Made by a program: the position numbers and the translations under genes. Under the pieces are notes generated by a model, which was given only the letters and a program-made list of their open reading frames with translations, did no database searches and was not told the DNA's origin. Positions 7,363-13,003 of a stretch of 13,003 nt of DNA are shown here, in pieces; position 1 is the stretch's first letter; each line of letters starts with the position of its first letter. The DNA comes from CAVVIO01 sp963748095 (GTDB lineage Bacteria > Bacteroidota > Bacteroidia > Bacteroidales > UBA10428), in assembly GCA_963748095.1 (NCBI GenBank), contig CAVVIO010000055.1:1-13003 (forward strand), given 5' to 3'.

Positions 7363-7427
7363 TTAATTCATGGGCAAAGATAAAACTGATGCGGAAAACA
7401 TACTATGAAAAGTATATCTGTAGGGTA

Positions 7428-8069
7428 TTAAATAGTATATTTTAATCCTACAAATATGCCGGTCAGTGTTGTTTTAAATTTAGATGAACTGCCAGTAGAA
7501 ATATTAACTAATCCAATCGAACTTTTTAAACCGGCATCCAGTCCCAGTTTCTCATTTAATGGTATGTTTATTCCCATTCCCAGTTTTATTCCGGCATTTA
7601 ATCTTTTCAAGGACCATGTAATATCGGATTTTACTTTCTTATGGTCCCAGGTTTCCGTAATACTTTTTGCATTGATCAGGTATGCTAAAAAACCGCCACC
7701 GTCAATATAAAACTTCACATTATTACCGGAAGAAATGGAAAATACAAGAGGTAATGACAGATAATTCAGATGTAATTTTGCAACTCGTGTTCCTTGATAA
7801 TCTCCATATTCATTCCGTAAAACATAGTCAAATTTGCATCCATTCCTTTCGTAAGCCAGGCCTGTTTTCAGGGTAACATGCGGCGACAGAAAATAATCGT
7901 AAGTAAATCCGGGCGAGATACCGAAAATTGAATTTTCAAGACCTTCGCCCAGGTTTTTAACTGAAGCTAACGTACCGGCAGATTCAATTCCTATATTCAT
8001 TCTGGGACTCTGAGCACACAGCGTTGAAAAAATAGTAGTGGCAATAAGCAGTGTGGTGAATTTTTTCAT
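7428..8069 (-). CDS. PorT-like outer-membrane beta-barrel protein
   Basis: 213 residues. Residues 1-19 are a signal peptide (MKKFTTLLIATTIFSTLCA, cleavage before QSPRM). After it come alternating strands typical of the small Bacteroidota barrel family (OMP_b-brl_2/PorT-like): GISPGFTYDYFLSPHVTLKT with GLAYERNG, LHLNYLSLPLVFSISS, FYIDGGGFLAYLI, RLNAGIKLGMGINIPL, LGLDAGLKSSIGLVNI and a final TGIFVGLKYTI strand. The pattern LNYLSLPL followed by a glycine-rich strand is the best family marker. It would sit in the outer membrane, but its cargo or partner is unknown. It follows the WD40 gene after 100 bases on the same strand, so it may belong to the same transcription unit or have its own promoter. 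No porin-type substrate can be inferred. Confidence 0.82.
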   Translation of the reverse strand: MKKFTTLLIATTIFSTLCAQSPRMNIGIESAGTLASVKNLGEGLENSIFGISPGFTYDYFLSPHVTLKTGLAYERNGCKFDYVLRNEYGDYQGTRVAKLHLNYLSLPLVFSISSGNNVKFYIDGGGFLAYLINAKSITETWDHKKVKSDITWSLKRLNAGIKLGMGINIPLNEKLGLDAGLKSSIGLVNISTGSSSKFKTTLTGIFVGLKYTI

Positions 8070-8169
8070 AATATATATTTTGGTTCACAGATGTGTATAT
8101 TTTTTTACTATAATTGAGATTAAATGAATGTTTTTATATATACAAATTTTTCAGATGTTAAGTTTATAA

Positions 8170-9145
8170 TTAAAAGATTGTTGATTTCATATTATTTGCA
8201 TCGATTAACAATACCCCTTTACCTCTGGTAGCTACGGCAATTTTTAAATAAATTCCATTTTTCGGTTTAAATAAAATTTTTGTAACCGGACATTTTAATT
8301 GTGTTTTATAACTTCCGAATGCTGTTACTATTGAAACATTACCGTTAAAGTTACCATAAGCATATGTATTATTATCCTGATTGAATGCTACGCTTAATAT
8401 CCAGTTATTGCCATATTTTAAATTGTTTATTATTCTTATATCATTTATGTCCCACATCTTCCATATTATTACTCTTGAATCATCGCCACATGAAATAAGC
8501 TCAGTCCCGTCATCACTGAATGCAATATCCCTGACCCAGTCTTCATGCCCAGTCAAAGTAGATAAAAGTTTTCCTGATGTTACAGAATACATAAATATCA
8601 GTTTGTCTCCTCCTGATGAGGCAAGGTATTTTCCATCCGGGGTAAATGCAACAGCTGTAACATCATCGGTATGATCAGTAAATACAAAAGATTCTTTTTT
8701 ACTTTCAAGATCATACAGGTAAACATTATTGTCAGAACAGCCGGAAGCTATGTAATGATTGCCAGGAGATATGGTCACAGATGTAATAATTCCATTGTAT
8801 TTCAGCGATTTTAAAATATTTCCGTTTTTAAAATCCCGGATTATAACAGTACTGTCTTTTCCTCCACTTACTAATAGTGAACTGTCTTTTGAGATATCTA
8901 TTGACAGGATCTGATCTGTGTGCCCGTCTTTAAATGTCTCTTATTTCTTTATTTGTAGAAGTAGAATACACTTTAACCGAATTATTATCGGCTATGGCCA
9001 GTGCGTCTCCCGAATTTGTAAAACAGATTCCATAAATTATTTTATCATCTGTCGGGTATGTAACACCTATCTTATTTTTCTGTGAATAGCAGTTCAGGAA
9101 TATTAGAAATAATCCTGCCTGGATGAATAATATTTTCATGCTCAT
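8170..9145 (-). pseudogene. Exported seven-bladed WD40 propeller protein, single frameshift
   Basis: From ATG at 9145 the first frame gives a signal peptide (MSMKILFIQAGLFLIFLNCYSQ; ATG at 9139 is an alternative start) and the first blade, ending KEIRDI and TAA at 8930. From about 8940 another frame continues without a stop to 8170: TFKDGHTDQILSIDISKDSS, then further WD40 blades such as HTDDVTAVAFTPDGKYLAS and HEDWVRDIAFSDDGTELIS. Joined, the gene codes for about 325 residues and seven blades, one complete propeller. The break is one extra base around 8937-8942 (AAGAGACATTT on the coding strand). Everything else is intact, so this is either a very recent mutation, a sequencing error or, less likely, programmed frameshifting. 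The product would be periplasmic or surface-exposed. It lies six bases after the barrel gene, within an envelope operon. WD40 domains mediate protein contacts; the partner is unknown. Confidence 0.8.
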
Positions 9146-9151
9146 TAATGC

Positions 9152-9838
9152 TTAATAATAGTAATACTTGTTCTTTTTAAATCTCAAAAAGAAACCGACA
9201 CTAACCTGTGAACGGCTGAATCCTTTATCATCATAAAGTATGGAAGATACCCGGTTATAATTGTATGAACAATTCATAAAAATACCTGCATTTTGTGTAA
9301 TTGAATACTCCATACCCGCTGTTCCGGTTATTCCCCAAAAGAAATCGGTGCTCTTCATCGGAGGTCTAACGGAATCATTTACAGACTGAATCTCGAATAC
9401 CGGATTTGATAATTTCAGATGTGACAATCCGATAGTTGGTGCAATTTCAAGAAACAGTGTTCCTCTGTTGAAAAACCCCTGTTCCTTAAATTTAGTATGA
9501 ACGCGGATAACCGGCAAAATGGAATGCAATTGGGTATGAGAGTCCCGGTAATCGAAATAATCATTGTAATTCCATTCAGAGGCTGTCTGAAATTGATACA
9601 TTATGCCCAGGCTTACTTTATCCCTGAATTTCACCAGACCTTTAACCGAGTAACCGGAAAGTCTTGTGTAATTAGTATAAAGAGAATGAGAAATATAGTC
9701 TTTTTCAATTACATTCCTGTTACCGGGAATATAACCGATATCGTAACCAAAATATAAATTGAAATGATTGCTAATCAGTTGAGCTTGTAATAGATTGCTC
9801 AAAAGAAGGAATACTAAAATAGAATTATATTTCATCAT
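9152..9838 (-). CDS. Outer-membrane beta-barrel protein
   Basis: 228 residues. The signal peptide is MMKYNSILVFLLLSNLLQAQ, with cleavage after QA or AQ. The mature part is rich in aromatic residues and alternates as amphipathic strands: FNLYFGYDIGYIPG, YSVKGLVKFRDKVSLGIMYQ, LHSILPVIRVHTKF, GTLFLEIAPTIGLSHLKL, WGITGTAGMEYSITQNAGIF and a last strand QVSVGFFLRFKKNKYYYY. The phenylalanine-rich final strand resembles a Bam-recognised C terminus, although four tyrosines follow it. I know no specific family beyond generic Bacteroidota outer-membrane barrels. It starts four bases after the Kelch/IPT gene and is followed after six bases by the WD40 gene, so the three are probably co-transcribed and may form one envelope assembly (inference). 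Confidence 0.75.
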   Translation of the reverse strand: MMKYNSILVFLLLSNLLQAQLISNHFNLYFGYDIGYIPGNRNVIEKDYISHSLYTNYTRLSGYSVKGLVKFRDKVSLGIMYQFQTASEWNYNDYFDYRDSHTQLHSILPVIRVHTKFKEQGFFNRGTLFLEIAPTIGLSHLKLSNPVFEIQSVNDSVRPPMKSTDFFWGITGTAGMEYSITQNAGIFMNCSYNYNRVSSILYDDKGFSRSQVSVGFFLRFKKNKYYYY

Positions 9839-9842
9839 ATAC

Positions 9843-11876
9843 TTATCTTAAAGGGTCAAACTCCCAAAGTGTATTGTTACGTCCTAATCCAAAATATCCT
9901 TTTTCGTTATCGGATATACCTATTCCAGCTGCAAAATCAAAATTATATGGAAATTCCAATTCGCTCCATTTATCAGATGGTATGTCATATATCCAAAAAT
10001 TCTCAGATAAATTTGATTTGCAGTATAGTTTTTCGTGAATAATGAACATTAACGCATCTTGAGTATCCCACCCTGTTACTGGGAAATTAGATAATCTTTT
10101 CCATTCGCCTAAAGAGAAATTATATGAATAAAGTCTTTCATCGTAATCACCCTGTGTGCCGCTCCTTCCTATACCAACATAAGCGAAATTATAATTTGCG
10201 GCAGAAGGTGCGCACCAATAACCAAAATCAATTGGAAACTTAACTACTTCTGTCCATTTATCATTTACCGGACTATAACTCCATACATCATCTCTTCCAT
10301 CACAACAAGAAAACATTTCCGAATGAATTCCTGCTCCTATATAACCCAAAGTCTGATTTGAGAATCCAAAAGCACCGTTTATACCATCACCAGGCAAATT
10401 ACTTTTTTGTATCCATTTATCCTGTAATAAGTCATATTCCCAAAAATCAGTTAAGTTCTCATAAGTATTTAAATCTACTCCTGCCCCAAAATATAATTTA
10501 CTGCCAATCCTGAAACCGGTTCCTCCATAACGAATGTGTCCCGGAAACTTACTTAACTTTGTGTATTCTTTTGATTGAATATCATATACCCACATTTCAT
10601 CAGAATTATTGCAAAATATGTAAACTTTATTCTGGAAAACACAACTAATATTGCCCCATAATTTATCACCAGGAAAATCCTTTAATCTAAACCATTTATC
10701 ATTTATCAGTAAAGTTTCATTATAACTAATCGAATCATCAAAAACCTTTACTTTAATGTGTACATTCCTGTCAGGATATATCCCCTTATCTTGTGTTGGG
10801 ATGATCACTTTCAGCTCATTTTTGGAAGCATTACTTACTTCAGCTTTTAATCCGCCGATATTTATGGAATTATTTGCCGGTATAGGACTGAAGTTATCCC
10901 CGGTGAGTGTTATCGTCTCACCTGTGACAGCTGTTTTAGGTGAAAAATCAGTAAGTACCACAGGAGCGAGGCTGAATTTATCTTTCGAAGAAACCCTGAT
11001 ATTATTCATCTCAACATACACAAAACAATCTCTTATGTTTAAATTATCAGGTACAACTGCACTTATAGAATTGTCGGTAACATCAGTAATTTCAGCTTCC
11101 ACGTCGTTAAAATATACGTGCAACGTGTTTCTGTTTGATAAAAAGTTTTTTCCTGTGATGGTGACATGTGTACTAAAACCACCGGTTTTTGGTTCAAAGT
11201 CATCAATAACGGGTACAATTAAATTGAAACTGTCAGTTGAATATGTTTTATTACCAATAACAGAAACCATAATAACTGAAGTTTTGCTATTTAATAATTC
11301 CGGCACTGTTACGATAATAGTATCCTGAACCGCCTTTAAAATAGTTGTCGGAAAAGGTTTTTTTATAATTGCATGGTAGTCACCTATACTTACTTTATTA
11401 TCAGATTTTATATAACTGAAGTTTTTCCCGATTATTACCAATGTATCTTTTGTGTTACCGGTTTTTGGATAGAAGTTCAAAATTTGCGGAGCAATGCTTC
11501 CTGAACTTTTAAACACAACGTTTTTTCCATAAGTTATGTAATCGTTGTTTCTGATAAATGCCCTTACAAAATAAATCTGTTTCCAATGCAGGGTAGTAGA
11601 AATCCGTTGACTTATCAAACCGGCAGCAGGTTGCCCTTCTAAAATATATTTCTCAGAATTCTGAATAACAGGATTACTGTCTGCATCCCATACAAAACCA
11701 TATTCTGTAATGTTTTCATTGCCGGGATCAAGTATCTTTGCGTGAAAAGTTGCACCGGTACTGTCGATATTTGTAACTTCTCCTGTTTGTATCAGTGCAT
11801 AATCAAATTTATTTTCTTTTTTACAGGTTGAAAGAACAACTATGAAAAGTATGATTATTATGTTAATCTTTTTCAT
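9843..11876 (-). CDS. Lipoprotein with three IPT/TIG domains and a C-terminal Kelch propeller
   Basis: 677 residues. The N terminus MKKINIIIILFIVVLSTCKK is a lipoprotein signal with the acylated cysteine at residue 18. Residues about 25-125 form a fibronectin-like module frequent in Bacteroidota lipoproteins (QTGEVTNIDSTGATFHAKI, ITEYGFVW). Three IPT/TIG immunoglobulin-like domains follow at about 129-220, 222-303 and 305-391, each opening with the pattern FxPKTG or FSPKTA and then ITGxNF. Residues about 394-677 hold roughly six Kelch repeats (KWFRLKDFPGD, FWEYDLLQDKWIQKSNLPGD, VWSYSPVNDKWTEVVKFP, LYSYNFSLGEWKRLSNFP, FWIYDIPSDKWSELEFP), which should make one propeller. It is probably anchored in the outer membrane, perhaps facing outward. 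It is the first gene of the likely four-gene envelope operon. Binding of a glycan or protein is plausible for this architecture, but no ligand can be named. Confidence 0.88.
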   Translation of the reverse strand: MKKINIIIILFIVVLSTCKKENKFDYALIQTGEVTNIDSTGATFHAKILDPGNENITEYGFVWDADSNPVIQNSEKYILEGQPAAGLISQRISTTLHWKQIYFVRAFIRNNDYITYGKNVVFKSSGSIAPQILNFYPKTGNTKDTLVIIGKNFSYIKSDNKVSIGDYHAIIKKPFPTTILKAVQDTIIVTVPELLNSKTSVIMVSVIGNKTYSTDSFNLIVPVIDDFEPKTGGFSTHVTITGKNFLSNRNTLHVYFNDVEAEITDVTDNSISAVVPDNLNIRDCFVYVEMNNIRVSSKDKFSLAPVVLTDFSPKTAVTGETITLTGDNFSPIPANNSINIGGLKAEVSNASKNELKVIIPTQDKGIYPDRNVHIKVKVFDDSISYNETLLINDKWFRLKDFPGDKLWGNISCVFQNKVYIFCNNSDEMWVYDIQSKEYTKLSKFPGHIRYGGTGFRIGSKLYFGAGVDLNTYENLTDFWEYDLLQDKWIQKSNLPGDGINGAFGFSNQTLGYIGAGIHSEMFSCCDGRDDVWSYSPVNDKWTEVVKFPIDFGYWCAPSAANYNFAYVGIGRSGTQGDYDERLYSYNFSLGEWKRLSNFPVTGWDTQDALMFIIHEKLYCKSNLSENFWIYDIPSDKWSELEFPYNFDFAAGIGISDNEKGYFGLGRNNTLWEFDPLR

Positions 11877-12023
11877 CTTATTTATTGTTTACCGGACATT
11901 GATAAGACTTCCGGATTTTTATAAAATCATTGTGAGTTTTATTTCGTATTTGACTTGACATTATAATTTTCCGGGATAACGTTTTGTTCGGATTTTTTCA
12001 GTTTTCTGCTACCGGTTTGGGTA

Positions 12024-12055
12024 TAAATCTAATAGATATTCCGGGAAATAACAAA
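12024..12055 (-). promoter_or_regulatory. Candidate Bacteroidota-type promoter for Kelch/IPT operon
   Basis: On the minus strand TTTG (12052-12055) is followed after 20 bases by TAGATTTA (12024-12031). This is the same layout and spacing as the candidate at 5150-5181. It would leave an untranslated leader of about 140 bases before ATG 11876. The rest of the 217-base gap (11877-12093) shows no gene and no convincing terminator for the upstream iron-sulphur gene. Confidence 0.35.
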
Positions 12056-12093
12056 TATTTAACTTCAAATTATACAAAAGGAGGTATAACCTG

Positions 12094-13003
12094 TTAACTT
12101 TTCAGTTTTGATACCTTTAATTTTTTAACCGTAAACATCTCCTGCGGAGGCTTTTCCCTTCTTTTGAACGTGAACCTGATCGCGTCGGTCGGGCATACCT
12201 CTATACAGGAACCACAGGAGAAACAATCCGGAATAACTTTATCTTGTTTTAGTATAGTATCCATTACATTCGAGGGACAGGCTTTGGCACAAGCTTCGCA
12301 TGCAGTACAGCTTTTATAGTCTACGTTAATTTTAAACACGGCAAGTTTTTCAACCATCCATCCGGTCAGTCCAAACGGACAAAATAAATGGCACCACGGG
12401 CGGTATATGAATAAACTGCTCATTAGAATTATTCCGAGAAATATCCATCCGGCAATTTTAATCATTGCGGGATTGAATATTTTAAAAGGATCGATTACTT
12501 CAACAATATCAAATGACCAAAGGAAAGCCATAAAAATGAAAATGACAAAAAACGCTATTCTTATGGAGTTACTTATAACAAAAGGAATTTTATACTGCCT
12601 GAAAATCCCCCTGGTGTCATTTACATTCCGGTTTAACCTGAAAATTAAATCCTGAAGTGTTCCCAGCTGACAGCCCCAGGAACAGATAAATTTATTGGCC
12701 ACAAATACTGTTATTAAAAACAATGCCAGTGCTATCATTCTTGGAGGAAATATTACACCTTTGGTTGCCAGTAATACAAGAGCGTCTTTAATGGTTCCCA
12801 TAGGATTTGGATCTGATCCTAAAAGTATTCCGAATACAATTACTGAAATCAGGTAAAGGAACTTTCTGTTTTTAGCCTTAATAACCCCTCGTCTTAGCAG
12901 TACAAAAGCCAATATTAGAAATGAAAACCACAGACCAAATTTTATAACTATTTTCTTCCAGTTTTTCGATTCATGCTCCGAAAAAATGGCGAGGTTTTTA
13001 CTT
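12094..13003 (-). CDS. NapH-like polytopic 4Fe-4S membrane protein, 5' end cut by window
   Basis: The frame is open to the right edge, giving 302 visible residues and no start inside the window. TTG at 12912 is internal, because the family-like sequence SKNLAIFSEHESKNWKK continues upstream of it. At least five hydrophobic segments are visible, including FGLWFSFLILAFVLL, FLYLISVIVFGILLG, MIALALFLITVFVANKF, IRIAFFVIFIFMAFLW and IAGWIFLGIILMSSLFIY. Two Fer4_5-type cysteine pairs lie next to membrane segments (CSWGCQLG and CHLFCPFG). Near the C terminus are two full ferredoxin motifs, CTACEACAKACP and CFSCGSCIEVCP, which should bind two 4Fe-4S clusters. NapH/MauN-type proteins pass electrons between the quinone pool and periplasmic or cytoplasmic redox partners. 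No partner gene is in view, so the pathway is open. The C-terminal tail is basic (KKLKVSKLKS). Confidence 0.85.
   Translation of the reverse strand, partial: SKNLAIFSEHESKNWKKIVIKFGLWFSFLILAFVLLRRGVIKAKNRKFLYLISVIVFGILLGSDPNPMGTIKDALVLLATKGVIFPPRMIALALFLITVFVANKFICSWGCQLGTLQDLIFRLNRNVNDTRGIFRQYKIPFVISNSIRIAFFVIFIFMAFLWSFDIVEVIDPFKIFNPAMIKIAGWIFLGIILMSSLFIYRPWCHLFCPFGLTGWMVEKLAVFKINVDYKSCTACEACAKACPSNVMDTILKQDKVIPDCFSCGSCIEVCPTDAIRFTFKRREKPPQEMFTVKKLKVSKLKS

Noticed and set aside
7400..7415. Inverted repeat ATACT-ATGAAA-AGTAT as a terminator after the PorT-like gene
   Set aside because: The stem has only five AT-rich pairs and no following T run on the coding strand. It is too weak to call.
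10756..11328. 190-codon plus-strand open frame inside the Kelch/IPT gene
   Set aside because: It lies antisense to a well-supported lipoprotein gene, has no ribosome site and shows no recognisable domain. It is a shadow of the IPT coding sequence.
12082..12092. AGGT-ATA-ACCT hairpin just after the stop of the iron-sulphur gene
   Set aside because: A four-base stem with a three-base loop is too small for a credible terminator, although a few T residues follow on the minus strand.

Overview
The window looks like a piece of a Bacteroidota chromosome, probably an anaerobic or facultative marine/sediment-type lineage. The organism guess is inference. It rests on DUF6090-type membrane proteins, PorT-like outer-membrane barrels, a Kelch/IPT lipoprotein with a Bacteroidota-style N terminus, Bacteroidota-like promoter elements (TTTG, about 20 bases, TAnnTTTn), AT-rich leaders and low-GC coding sequence. 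No rRNA, tRNA, CRISPR array or insertion sequence was seen.

Left part (1-3948, all minus strand): five tandem DUF6090-type genes, the last running off the left edge. Each has a basic N terminus, one almost invariant membrane segment and a divergent helical domain of about 200 residues. A conserved Ser-Gly motif sits at residues 128-133 in all five. In transcription order (called A to E here) two subtypes alternate as A-B-A-B-A. A 61-base gene-junction segment recurs exactly 1560 bases apart, which suggests duplication of a two-gene unit.

Middle part (about 4307-7330): a gene graveyard. It holds a frameshifted E2-type acyltransferase (minus), a heavily damaged DUF2264 gene (plus; several stops, several frameshifts, one large internal deletion) and a cupin gene with two frameshifts (minus). 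All remain readable when frames are stitched together, so they are recent relics. The DUF2264 and cupin genes converge with only five bases between them. A perfect 12-base palindrome lies inside a candidate promoter in front of the acyltransferase relic.

Right part (7428-11876, minus): a likely cell-envelope operon in the order Kelch/IPT lipoprotein, outer-membrane barrel, exported seven-bladed WD40 propeller (frameshifted in this sequence), and, after a 100-base gap, a PorT-like barrel. The spacings of 4 and 6 bases between the first three suggest co-transcription. A candidate promoter lies about 150 bases upstream of the lipoprotein gene.

Right edge (12094-13003, minus): the C-terminal part of a NapH-like polytopic iron-sulphur membrane protein, an electron-transfer component.

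The most distinctive element is the alternating DUF6090 array. The relic cluster and the propeller/barrel operon are secondary points of interest. No function can be assigned to the DUF6090 array from sequence alone.
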